A stretch of DNA of 64,000 nt. Source: Rotaria macrura (lineage: Eukaryota; Rotifera; Eurotatoria; Philodinida; Philodinidae). A program made the translations under genes and the position numbers. Positions within the stretch are counted from its first letter, which is position 1, and every line of letters begins with the position of its first letter. The DNA lies in NCBI GenBank assembly GCA_900239685.1, contig OENT01000643.1:25541-89540 (forward strand), written 5' to 3'. The notes under the pieces were generated by a model, which was given only the letters and a program-made list of their open reading frames with translations, ran no database searches and was not told where the DNA came from. Positions 46,838 to 58,300 of the stretch are shown here, in pieces.

Positions 46838-47182
46838 CCTAGGTAGAACAAGTACGGTCGTAAACGACCCTATACGGAGAAATACGGCAAAATACATGGT
46901 CCAGTATAACGATCGTATATCTCCGTGTCGTATACGGAGATATACGACGATATACGGAGAGTAAAACGATTGTTTATGATCCTCGTATACAAAATCCGTA
47001 AACGGCTTCCATTTTCTACCGTATTCCTCCATATACGATCTTATTTGTCTGTATACGACACGGCTATATACGACCGTAATACTGGACCATGTAAAACGAT
47101 ACAATACGACCGTTTACGATCGTGTGGGGAGCGTATACGGTCGTTCACAGCCGTACACGAAGTCCGTAATCGTCGACCTGGG
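46838..47182. mobile_element. second copy of the CCCAGGTCGA MITE, opposite orientation
   Basis: 345 bp flanked by TA on both sides (46836-46837, 47183-47184). The right end reads as the inverse of CCCAGGTCGACGATTACGGA, matching the left end of the intronic copy at 30062. The left end is CCTAGGTAGAACAAGTACGG, with small changes from the consensus. The copy is a little longer than the intronic one, mostly by extra cgtatacg-type palindromes. Confidence 0.85.
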
Positions 47183-47300
47183 TAGGATCCAATTGGATTC
47201 CGAAATGCCAACAGGATCCTGTCGGATTCCATAAATTCCCATAGTTATAAGATAGGGTGCATCGGAATCCCTCAGTCGGATTAGCCACCATGGCCACTAT
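47183..47300. repeat. GGATTCCG-motif repeat next to the MITE
   Basis: Several copies of ggattcc/ggatcc/cggattcc occur within about 100 bp and resemble the motif cluster near 28430-28700. Possibly a decayed repeat. Borders are unclear. Confidence 0.3.
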
Positions 47301-47926
47301 TTTCAAAACTGTAGGATATCGGAAAACACTTCACACCACGAATGCTTGAAGCGATCTGGGTTTCCTAAAGTTTCTACGTGTCCTATTTAAAAACTTATGT
47401 GAATTTGTGATAGCCATGCTTCATCAAATTCGAGTAAAAAAAGATGGAAGATTCTTTCGATGAACACATCAGAGACTGAAATAGGGCGAGGCGGGGAAAG
47501 CTACGATCGGGCTGGATGAAATACCTAATTTGTTTCTTCGTTGCATAGAGAACAATAAAAAGAAAGATTGATTCATCGCCATCAACTAGATAAGAAATGG
47601 TGTACTTTGTTCATGTATCTCAAACACAGTAATAAAGGAGCAGTTTATATTTGTGTGAGAGCAACGATAACATGATAATGCAAAGTGATTATTCACAAAT
47701 AAGGTTCATCGAAAGTCAATTCACTGGGCCCTAGATTGATAGGGGTTACGACTGGAAATGCCACTACTGGAGAGAAAATCAGTTGTTTGTGTCAGAATCT
47801 GATCATGAAATTTCAAAAAAACGAATGGATAAGTTCATTGGATACAAGGGCGGAGTCGTATACGTGAAAACGAGGCAAGAAAAATTCGAAAATGAAAAAT
47901 TTCCAACCTAAATGAATGAGAAAAAA

Positions 47927-48114
47927 CCAAGGGGGAAAAAGCGATACTTCAGGAGTACGTACTTCCAACTTACTTCCATTTACTTCCATCTTACTTCCAT
48001 TCTACTTCCATTTACTTCCATTCTACTTCCATTTACTTCCATTCTACTTCCATCTTACTTCCTTGTACTTCAAAAAATTTTGAAGTAGATGAAGTATCGC
48101 TTTTTCCCCCTTGG
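47927..48114. mobile_element. 188-bp element: perfect 25-bp inverted ends around a TACTTCCAT array
   Basis: The ends are perfect inverted repeats of 25 bp beginning CCAAGGGGGAAAAAGCGATA. Between them is a tandem array of tacttccat/tacttccattt units (about 47960-48060). Six A flank each side and may be the target duplication, though a homopolymer is weak evidence. There is no coding capacity. The structure is a MITE with an internal minisatellite. Confidence 0.85.
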
Positions 48115-48259
48115 AAAAAACAGAAAGACAAAGCAAAATACGAAGAGGGGCAGCAGCCAAACTGAGGCTTTGGAACGAGGATGGGGATCTCAAGTTCTGT
48201 AGTCGACAAGAAACCTATTTTAAAAATCATGTCAGGGGGGCTCAAAGGTTTTCAGCGGT

Positions 48260-48649
48260 GGGTTAGGTCTCACCTAGATACTAACTCGCAAGATTCAGAG
48301 ATTTTGGGATGGCAGCCTCAAAATACCATATGAAACACATCTTGCATGGGCTCCGTCACTGGGAGGGAGTTATTAGGTGTTCACCTCCCATGAATTCAAC
48401 CATCGTAGACACGATACAAATGGTCACTTGTGCTATTAATATGGTCGTTTGTGCCATAAAAATGGTCAATTGTGTCATGGAAATGGTTATTTGTGCCATA
48501 GAAATAGTCAGTAGCACCATATAAATGATGAGTTGCGTCATAGAAGTGGTCATTTGGGCAACAAAAAAGGTTGTTTCTGTGGTTGTTAAAGATAGACAGA
48601 AAGACACAGGTGAATTACGGTTCCCAGACCCTATCCTTTCAGTCTAGGG
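48260..48649. repeat. interspersed repeat, copy 1, with ~20-bp ATGGTCATTTGTGCCATA ladder
   Basis: Begins at the hairpin ttaggtctcacctaa-like sequence and ends at ctatcctttcagtctaggg. The middle is a degenerate tandem array of about 20-21-bp units (atggtcatttgtgccataaa). The same architecture appears inverted at 62820-63142. The long minus-strand frame rich in Thr, Met and Ile here is a by-product of the array and not a gene. Confidence 0.75.
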
Positions 48650-51600
48650 AATAGTGAATCAAATGTCAGTAGAACCATGAATGTACTGGCCGATGATGAA
48701 ACTTTCAATCTACAGAAGACAGTTTCTATTCATACAGTATCTTAGTAATATCGAAGCAGAAAATAATGATATTCCAGGAAAACAAAAATGACTAATAGAA
48801 AATGCTTTCCGTGTATACCTTTCCCGATTGACGTGAATGAATTTCGTTTTACGTAAGCAGAGAGAGAGAGACATTCATGGAAACTGAATGATATAATTAC
48901 TAGTAGCATATAGTCGTAATTCATTTCTCTTCTTGTTCGTTTTCGGTTAAAACTGATATTGATATGTAAAGTACTCGGTAGGCTATATGAAATAACTTTT
49001 CAAAAAAACAGGATTTTATTAGAGCAGAATTTTTTTCAATCTCTGATTTTTACTTCAATGTTGTATCATGATCGTTGTAGTCTGTGTAACAAGTTTATTC
49101 GAGAAAATCATTATTATGCATTGCATAAATCAGATTATTTATCGTGAGAAATTAAAGAGTTACATGAACAATATTAAACCCCAAATGAATTTCCTATGAT
49201 ACCATCTAATGAGATGCTTGTCGACGAAAACATGAAAAAATTATGTTACAAAACTACTAACGTATTACAACATTCCTGGCGTGCCGAAGTACCGAATTCT
49301 GTTCGACATTAGTGAACAAGTTATAGTTTTATAAATCATTCTACAAAGACTTTTGTTATTCTTTAAACAAAAAACGCTATTGCACTATGTTCTCTAGTTG
49401 TTACCAGCTCATAACATTGCGATACTTAATTATATGACTGAATCATATGACGAATATTGTGTTATCTGTTTCCCATGTTTCAATCGAGAAAAGTCTATTA
49501 CAATCTCTGAAACTATCCAACCTTCAATGTTCACTCAACACACGTTATATTTAGGTCCTGGTGTATGCTTTTGTGAGAAACATATCAGTAATAACAAATA
49601 AAAACCTGAAGCTATATGCATTTGATAAAAGGGAATTACAATCTTGTTACATATATTATGATCAGCGGATTCCGTGATCTCGCTGATGATTTAACACTGT
49701 ATTTGGAAAAATAATCAGTAACAAGTAATTTTAAGGAAAAATGATCTTCTGTCTCTGTCGATAATTCTTTGAATTATTCTTAAATTTTAATTGGTATTAA
49801 TAAGTGATATTTACATATTTTATGTCAACAAGTTGGAATGCGCAATGCACATAACAGGTTTATTTCAATGGCGATCGGCTGCTTACTTTAAAAGCTTCGA
49901 CTTGGACTTTCTAACTATACATCGTTGCAACACTATTCCGTTTTCAGATAGACGAACCATAAGAGCAATTGTAGAAAGTGCCCATAGGCACTCATTAAAT
50001 GTTCTGCGTCATCACGTCGTGGATTGAATCACATAGATCGGCATACAATCATTTAATATCTTACACAGCCGTTAGCTAACAAGCTTCTTACCAAGGGAAG
50101 TTATTGCAATACTAGTGGTTAACACTACTAATCTATATGTGCAAAAGAGGCAAAACAATCTGTTACAAACAAAGCTTTCAAGTCTTCACAAGGAATCGAC
50201 CGCTGTTTAAACCTATATGATGATTGTTATCACAGGTGGCCATATTATTTCAGCCACCAGACCTTTCCATGCAGATATGGCAAATCATAATGTCATCATT
50301 ACTGCGACGTTCTCTGCTGAATTTATTGTGAATCATTATAGTTATACTGTCACTTTTCTTTGAGTTAATTGTTCATATCTGTTCTTCTAAACTTATCATG
50401 CCATTGGCTATTACCTCATGATTTATCCCTTCTTCTTATATAGTATTAATCGCTGACTCGTTTGCCACTCTCGCAGCACATTCAAACCATTATCCCATCT
50501 TACATAATCCTGCTCTACCTTCGTTGCGCTCTATGTTTGTTCTTTTCTTTTCTAGTTATGATACATGTTTTTCTCATCCTTTGTTATTCTACTCTTGCTA
50601 ATTACACAAAGAGGAGATGAAAGAAAAATATTCATTATGCTCTAGAGTATAATAAACTGAAAAATAGTTACATTCTGGTGAGAAATAAAGACGAAAACCG
50701 TTTCAATTACCTATCAGTTGCTCCACACCCAGAAGATTCTTTCTGACAACTGCTTCCGATCAGATCCAATCAGATTTTATGGTGAATTTCTATAAAAACG
50801 ACGGAATCCTGGTTGAGGAACGACATGCGGCTCATTATGATTGGAAAACGATTTTTTCGATTGTCGGAACCCGACGACATGCGTTTTTGGGTTCTGACAG
50901 ACCACTATTGATGTCATCAGGTACTAATTGGCACCAAAATAATAAATTACTATTTTCCCGTCAGATCTACTACTTATTTTTCAACCAGGATTTCAATAGG
51001 ATTTCTACGGTTGATTAGATTAGATCGGATCCAGTATCGAATTCAACCATCTGTTTAAAAATCACGAATGTATCTTCAACGGGTTGAAAACTAGTGCGCA
51101 CTAGTGGTACACATGATCTTTGGTGATGTCTTAGATTTTTGTTCAATCACCAAGTTTAAATATACGTATATGTATATACTATGATTGTTGCCAAATTAGT
51201 ATAAAACATATACGGTATGTCAGTCGATCGAGAGATTTATCGTTACACATATTGATTGTGCACACTATATTTTTCTTGTTTTAGACTACCGAAGTGAATA
51301 ATAATCGTTGCCTAAAAAATGTCAGATGGACCATACAGGATATCGATGGATAAATAAAATAATATAAATAGTTTAGCAAGATGATTCCAAATACAGTTTT
51401 ACTAATATTTATGATAATTTACAAATTGTAAGTTCATCAATTGATGATTTTCGAACTCTTTGAATAAATGATTTTACCGAAGATAGTACTATTGAGAGAG
51501 TTATGCTGGAGAGAGAAGGACGGATGAATATACTTTAGTAAGAACTGGTAGATAAAAACGTTTTTAAAGCGAAACTTTAAGAGAAGATAGAAAGGGAATT

Positions 51601-53041
51601 AAATTATTCACTTATCAATTAGAATTTTCATTTTTTATTTAAAACTAATTTAAATTTATTAAATAATATTTTTATATCAGCATGGAAAACCTGATAAGCT
51701 CAGTATGGTGAATGACATACATAATTAAATAAAAGAACAAAAGGGTTTTCAAATAAAATAGAATACTGTAATGTAAGAATTTTGCGACGTTTCGTCAATC
51801 AGTAGTCTCCTCAAGACTCTTTGGTGTGTGGATTTTTATTTTCTTCTTGATTTTCATTCTTTTCAGATGTCGAAAATATGAAAGTGGGACCGAGAATGAT
51901 AAATAACCTGTAGCTTCTACCGGTATCAATATTTTTCCGTCACGCTTTCCTATTTTCTGATATCTGAAAGGAAAGAAAAATCTGCACATCAGGAAATCTG
52001 ATAAAGACAACATAGATAACAGAAACATTGCAAAATTCATACATACAATCTTTAATTTTATTTAAAAAACCTTTTAGTATTTTATTTATGTTTATTTATA
52101 TATTTTTACTTACCCAAATAAAAAATAATTTTATTAATTTACACTACAGCTCTAAAATAAAAAATAGAAAGTTTAATTAATAATTGGATAATGTAAATAA
52201 GAAAGGGATAGCAAAACTTGACGTTTAATAATGACTATCCTAATTAAATGTAATGAAACATTACAATGAGTAATATTTCAAAGAAAACAAGCATAATCTT
52301 ACACTAATGAGTATACAGAGGAAGCTGGGAATTACGAAGGTTGGGTTTCCACTGAGAGGAATGATCTACTATTTGCTTCCACCAGTTAAAGAATTCAAAC
52401 AGAAAGCAATTGTATGTCATTATCCGGTATAATTCGACAAGCATCAAAGATTGGTGTTTTCGATGTCTTGATTACAACGATACCATTGGTACCTGTACCT
52501 ATATTTGCTCTATTACATGATCTTTAGAGCTCCAGAGACACGATAAAACTCTATCAAATATGGTTCTGTGGGAACGAAATTTCCCGTATTATCCCGTCCC
52601 GTTTTCCACGTGCATCTAGAACGATGATTCCCGTGGAGATTTCGGAAATAGAATAAGGGAACGGGAATCCTGATAAGATTTAGGCAGCAAAAACGTTGTA
52701 AAAATCTTTCTGCTCCCGTACATCGGTTTGCCCTATCTTGATGCTTACTAAATTGTATCGATGTAGCAGTTTTCTATTTCGAAATAACTATTATATTATA
52801 TGTATGAACAAAAAAATAACAAATATCTATTTTGAAATTGCATATGAATTGATTTGCTGCTCACCACATTACACATCATTATACCAATACTTTTCTTTAT
52901 CATCATCATTGAAAATACTATCATTAAATCTATCTTCTAAAACAGTAATATTGTCATTATCTTCTTTTGAGGTTTTTGTTTTTTTCGTACCTGCTGTGCA
53001 TGTGGAGCTATTGTTAATGTTATTTCTATTAATTCAATAAG
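48650..53041. other. gene-poor stretch with scattered repeats
   Basis: No gene is supported. A short GA run lies near 48860. A frame at 49398-49604 (+) follows an acceptor-like ttctctag but has no domain. A diffuse repeat with cggaatcc and tactaattgg motifs lies at 50760-51050. A minus-strand segment at 51967-51799 follows CCTTTCAG and reads 56 codons to a stop, but no upstream exon fits it. GC-richer inverted cccgt/acggg motifs lie near 52565-52670. Confidence 0.35.
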
Positions 53042-53588
53042 TATAATCATTCATCAACTTCGAACGAATATTCTGCATCAATTTTGGATATGTTTTCAAC
53101 GTCACAGTCGATTTCTAGTGCATTTTCAATTTCATCATCAGCTACTGATAATGTCGTAACGACTTGGAAACCAAGCGCAGTCAAGCCAACACTTGATGGA
53201 ATTTATTTATGGTTAGAAAGTGAGTTAGATGCAGATATTAATTAATGATGATTTGTGAATGTTTTGGAGAAACAAGAAGGACACATGTCCGAATATTGCT
53301 GATATTGCTCGTAAGATATTGGCTATTCCTGCAGCCAACACTTCAGTTAAAAGGCAGTGTTCTTTGAGTAAAAATATGATTGGTGATCGAATAACTCTGT
53401 TAAATGCAAGCAAAATGAATAAACTAATCTTTTCACAAAAAACTGCTGCCATTAAAACTGGTATTTCACAACATGGAGGTCCTGATAATAACGATGCTTC
53501 AAAACACAACTTAATGAAGGATATGAATCTTCAAGCGACGATTATGAAAGTGAAACAGCATGTGTCCTCGAAATCACAAAAAAATTGA
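53042..53588 (+). pseudogene. hAT-family transposase remnant (C-terminal dimerisation region)
   Basis: Residues read from 53259 (FWRNKKDTCPNIADIARK, then I-L-A-I-P-A-A-N-T-S-V-K-R, then N-M-I-G-D-R-I-T-L-L and M-N-K-L-I-F) match the hAT dimerisation domain. A preceding Ser-rich frame at 53042-53245 (T-W-K-P-S...L-W-L-E-S-E-L) fits the usual region just upstream, but stops and a frame change at 53243-53259 separate the two. Upstream, a coding-like segment lies on the opposite strand near 52880-53010, so the copy looks rearranged as well as broken. Terminal repeats were not found. Confidence 0.7.
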
Positions 53589-53880
53589 CAATTAATCGCG
53601 ATTTGATAAAACAATACTTGTAAGCTGAATCATGAATTAATCTCGAATTTTCTCCGATAAATTGAGTGATTTCTGTCATAAATCGGGTTTTTTTAGCCGA
53701 TATTTTTCCTTCATCATATCAAGAGTGTCTGCGATTTTAAGCCTGTGAGCTTAATTTCTATTGATCTGTCCAGAATCTCCTAGCATTGATTTAAATTAAT
53801 GAATATTTTTATTCAACAATTAAGAGTGTACACTATATGTTTTATTCGAACAGGAAAATTTGCATTACAAAGTGGAGAAT

Positions 53881-54930
53881 TTATTGTTTAATCTTTTTCA
53901 AAACTAAATTGATAACTAACATATCAGTGTCGAAATCGAATGGTCGTTCTTTCATTCCTTTCTCATGCAAGTCCCAATACTGATCTAAAATTATCTCGAT
54001 CTCATTCGTTGATCGCTGCCCATTAGCCATCAATGTTTTTCTAAGTGGATATTCACAAGCCACACGTACAGCCATTGTTTGTACTCGAGCTAAATAATCA
54101 AGAGTTATTTCACCACGACGCAACTGTGCCCCTAGACTCGATTGAATGTTGACGGTGTCAACTTTGATTAATTCAAGATCGAATTTTCTAAATAGCTCAT
54201 GATCGATACACTCCGAATACGAACGGCAATATATTGGAAGTGTGTAGTCGAGTAATTCTTCAGATGATAAGAGTGCTTGAGCACATCTATAGAGTAGCTC
54301 AGAATGATCACGATTGTCTTTGCCGTTATCTCCGAGGATTATTAAAATTAAAACACCACCAGGCAGTAACTCGCGAGAACGATTTTCTAGAAATTGTGCA
54401 TAATCGAGAGCAGCCTGATTTTTGAAAGCGTTTATTTCGTATTCATTTCGAGAACCATGAACCAAACACTGATCAACTAAATTGCATGGCTTCTCTGACA
54501 GCCAATGCAGAGAAGTTGATGTATAGCCAATTGCAACTGAAGTAGATGGCAAGCACTGCTGATAAAACGATCGACCACTGGCGACTCCATGATACGAACA
54601 AGTTTTGCTATTGAGAGCTTCGAATAAAGAAGTCCAATCATTAGTCGGTAAATCATTATGTACGACCAGAATTTTTTGCTTCTCCTCGTCAAGTTTATTT
54701 TTTTCCTTCAGAGTTTGAATAATGAATTGCATGGCATACATAGAATTGGAACCATGAGATGAACCATAGTCGCCGATGATAATGAGTGGCAAGCTTTCGA
54801 TATCGAGAACATCAATGGCCTGACGAATATATTCAGCAGATGATTTCACTGCAGCCATTTGAATTAGAGAATTGGCATTATAGCCTTGCCCCATACCACG
54901 TGTTGTTTCCATCGTGTCTGTCACACTCAT
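53881..54930 (-). CDS. SABATH-type S-adenosylmethionine-dependent carboxyl methyltransferase
   Basis: An intronless frame of 349 residues. I chose ATG 54930 (MSVTDTMETT), since the in-frame extension above it has no ATG. SABATH enzymes transfer a methyl group from SAM to carboxylates or ring nitrogens of small molecules such as salicylate, jasmonate or xanthosine. Family marks are all present in order: Y-N-A-N-S-L-I-Q (17-24), the SAM loop I-G-D-Y-G-S-S-H-G-S-N (52-62), H-N-D-L-P-T-N-D-W (91-99), S-F-Y, Y-T-S-T-S-L-H-W-L-S, an N-Q-A-A-L-D-Y-A-Q-F-L segment, and G-G-V-L-I-L-I-I-L-G. Length agrees with the usual 350-380. The family is best known in plants, with bacterial and scattered other members. 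In an animal-like genome an intronless copy suggests horizontal transfer. The substrate cannot be predicted. Expected to be cytosolic. Confidence 0.9.
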   Translation of the reverse strand: MSVTDTMETTRGMGQGYNANSLIQMAAVKSSAEYIRQAIDVLDIESLPLIIIGDYGSSHGSNSMYAMQFIIQTLKEKNKLDEEKQKILVVHNDLPTNDWTSLFEALNSKTCSYHGVASGRSFYQQCLPSTSVAIGYTSTSLHWLSEKPCNLVDQCLVHGSRNEYEINAFKNQAALDYAQFLENRSRELLPGGVLILIILGDNGKDNRDHSELLYRCAQALLSSEELLDYTLPIYCRSYSECIDHELFRKFDLELIKVDTVNIQSSLGAQLRRGEITLDYLARVQTMAVRVACEYPLRKTLMANGQRSTNEIEIILDQYWDLHEKGMKERPFDFDTDMLVINLVLKKIKQ

Positions 54931-57700
54931 CTTGTGACTCTTATTTGATAGATAAAAGCACAACTGCCTTTTGCGCTTGCGTTTATTGAGAGAACAAATA
55001 GTGGAGATAAAGGAAAGTGTAGGCTTTCGCCCATCGTTGCATTTTGTAATCGCCTCGTCTTAAAAAAGGTCAATATAAAATATAATTTTTCTAACGTAAA
55101 ACGAGAAAAAATATCAAATCTTGGATCATAAATTCAAATGTCGCTCTCAGGTTTCATGACATTCACTTCCACAGTCGTGCATAGACTGCGGATTACGGAA
55201 AAATATTCGTCAAACTGATAACAGTGGCATCTATATATAATTTTCATATGCTTGATTATCCTAATTCTTGCCATGATTCCAATGCTTTTTGTCTACGAAA
55301 TATAAACTTAGATCATGTGCATGTGTTACATTAAAAGAACAGAGTACACAGGAAATACGACCTTCAAAGAGAACGTAAAATTATGGTATTTGCACGATTA
55401 TTCTTTCCCTTGAATTTAGCTGTATTTCATTTCTAAGCAAGAGCTATCGTTTTTATCCTTCCTACACCCGAGTATGAAGCATGAAATAACTTTCTCACTT
55501 GTAGAAATATGACATCCGATCTTCATTACACTAACACTAGTACATCACTTATACTCGCAGTCGTGTAATGGCTGTTCTAGATATTTCGTGTTTCGCTGCG
55601 GGACGTTCATTCTTATGTTCAGTCAACAACAAGAAATCATATGAAGAAAATATTCACTGATATATTTTTATTGGTTGCAAACATACTTTATTTCACTTGC
55701 ACCGCTCGAAAGTCGAGTGTGCTTTATGACCAACTTTTCGATTAACTGTGGTTCCCGCATGAAATTCATTTTTGTATTTTAGAGTATAAATATTTTTAAA
55801 GTCTTAAAAAATCCTTTCAACTGACCCGGATATGCACTGTGTCCGCTTGTAAATGCCGTAAACTAATCGATATGTGCCACATTGACTGTATTCATTTGTG
55901 TTCTTTTTCAATTTAGATTTTATTCACTGAAGTTGACGATATAAAAATAAGCAGTGGTTTTAAACCTTCATGAAAAGAAAAACCAGTTGCATAATCTGAG
56001 AGATTTAACTGTGAAAAAAATATTTAGAAGTTTTTGTGAAATCTCATGAAAATTTTCAAGACAAAACGTGCCAGTTTAGAAATAAAATTAGAATAACATC
56101 AATAAATGAAGAGAAACGGAGTCGAATGATTGAATTTAATGAAAAAGTTTACTTTCGCGGCACTATTATATCTGTAAAAGGGATCTCACATATTGCATAT
56201 AATCAAGAATACTTCACAACTGTAAAATAGTCACTACGACCCTTAATGTACACCGAGGGAAGTGAGAATACTGCCGAAACCTGACCTGTTACCAACTAAC
56301 ATTCACTATTATTACTTTTAGAAGTGTGGGAGTTCCGAAAAATTGACGCATTGATAAGTATAACTTTACCTTATATCGTATATCTTAGTCCTATTGTAAA
56401 CACTCCAAACAAACGTCGGTCTTTAGTGTTATCTTTATTTCATTCAAATTCATAGAGTTCGTTATACCTTATTGTCATCGTATACAGATATCAGGGCTCT
56501 ACGTGGGATGAAACAATCCAATGCATCGATTCCATAGGATGCAGCACCATTTCTATGGGGATGTCATGCAACTAACCTCTTGCAAAATTAAAATATGAAA
56601 TATATGTCTCTGTCTTATTTCGAGAGAAACAACATAGTATAATCCCATGTCGAATAGTACAGGGTCGGTACATGTACGACACATGGGTACATCGTTAGAT
56701 TTATTCCTAATTTCTTCTCAATAAAGGACGCGAATCATGTTTTCTGAACTACAGGTATTTTTTAAATTTGTGCATAAAATCTGAAATTCTTAAGTTGCTC
56801 TACAATTATTGGGTCGCTTCAAAATATCATTATATATTTTATTCAATCTTTTTCATTAATCTATTGATTTTTTAGTACATTTTAAATTAATTTTTGCGAA
56901 TATTATGAATCGAAATTCTTACGTTCATTTAACTTAATTTAAAAAATCAAAATTAATACTGAATGATTTTTAAGAAATATTCAATGTTTAATACATAAAA
57001 TTAAGATGAGTTTTGTATTTATTTCGATTCAAACAAAATATTTTTTACATGCATTATGTTTTATTCAGAAAAAAGCACGCAAATAGATATTGATTTATTT
57101 TTTACTTTACTAAGAATTGACTTTATCTAATAAATGGTTACATTATTTTTAGTTTTAGTTTTATGTTAAAAAATATTTAATTTCATTAAAACAAATACTC
57201 AGTTTATAATTAATTCAAGTAAAATTAATTTCTATTTAAGCTTTTTAACATCTGTATACAACATCAAACTTGATTAGAAAGAAGTATTCATCTCGACTCG
57301 AAAAAAATTATTTTTAATTATTTTTATTTCAGTAATTAATTCTCAAATTACGTTGAATATAAATTTAATTTAATCTTGCAGTAGAAGAAAATGTTCTCAT
57401 CTTTTTAGAATAATTTTTATAATGTTTGGAACTCCAAAATAACTGAATAGATATGAAAATTATTTTTTCATTTCTCTGTTTTAAAAATTCAATCTATAAA
57501 TCGAAATAACTATCCAAAAGGATAAGAACGATCTGCTAAGTGAACTAAATTTTTTAAAATGTAAAACTAGATTTTTTAGCTTTCTCAATAAATTACATAC
57601 CAGTACCGGTCGAGAAAAAATAACGATGACTACTTCTTTTCACTTGTACTGAAAAAGCTAGTTAGCGCAGCCCCGTTGGTGTTAAAATGTGGAACTCACA
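54931..57700. other. gene-poor stretch, very AT-rich from about 56.8 kb
   Basis: The part just upstream of the methyltransferase presumably holds its promoter. From about 56800 to 57600 the sequence is extremely AT-rich with long T and A runs. No gene is supported. Confidence 0.35.
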
Positions 57701-57959
57701 TATCTAAAGCTTAATATGCTAATAGAAAACAAAGAAAATGTAAAATGACGAATTTTTTCGCATCGTCTTTCTGTGATAGGCGCCCTATTTATCATTTTCA
57801 TTGCTGCTATTCACTCGTTAGTTTTAATTTTTCGTTGTTCATTTTTCTTAATTTAACATTTTTTATAAAAAAATTGGAAGAAGCGGGAAATAATGTTGTG
57901 ATATATGACGATAAAAGAATACTGGTTGTTATGTATGTAATGGATTCATACACTGGTTT

Positions 57960-58300
57960 CTATGGTCTGTGATAGGAGGATGGGCTTTAGTACCCCCTAC
58001 GGGGGTGGCACCTGGAACCCCCTTGGGGGCGTCTCGACTCAGTGACCTTGTCTGTAACCGGGGAGCATCAAAATTCTCACTCTGAAACTTCCACTCACTA
58101 TTTTCTTCGGAAACATATGTGAGTTCCACAAAAGCTGTGATGCCAACAATTAGTTTGGGTTTCGGAAACAGACCAATAGGAAAAATAACCAAAGGGAATT
58201 AATGCACTTCGCGGCACGTTTGTGGTACGCGTACCAATTTGCCGTCCCGTACGCGTATCGAGGTCGGTCCTTTCGACATGGAATAAATCTATATTTTTTC
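57960..58300. repeat. CpG/GC-rich island with short palindromes, probable inserted repeat
   Basis: Abruptly GC-richer than both sides. It contains ccccctacggggg, cccccttggggg and gtacgcgtac palindromes and a second gtacgcgtat. On the minus strand two overlapping frames (58355-58098 and 58192-57929) look coding-like but would need a frameshift to join. I cannot name a family. It may be a fragment of a transposon or retroelement. Confidence 0.35.

Noticed and set aside
48356-48607. 83-codon Thr/Met/Ile-rich minus-strand frame
   Set aside because: It is the translation of the ~20-bp tandem ladder in a repeat that recurs at 62.8 kb.
49398-50027. Two plus-strand frames of 67 and 78 codons
   Set aside because: The first follows an acceptor-like site, but neither has a known motif and they do not join in phase by any visible intron.
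51799-51967. 56-codon minus-strand segment after CCTTTCAG ending K-S-L-E-E-T-T-D
   Set aside because: Plausible last exon or retroelement tail, but the only nearby donor (GTAAGT near 52114) has no open exon before it in any phase.
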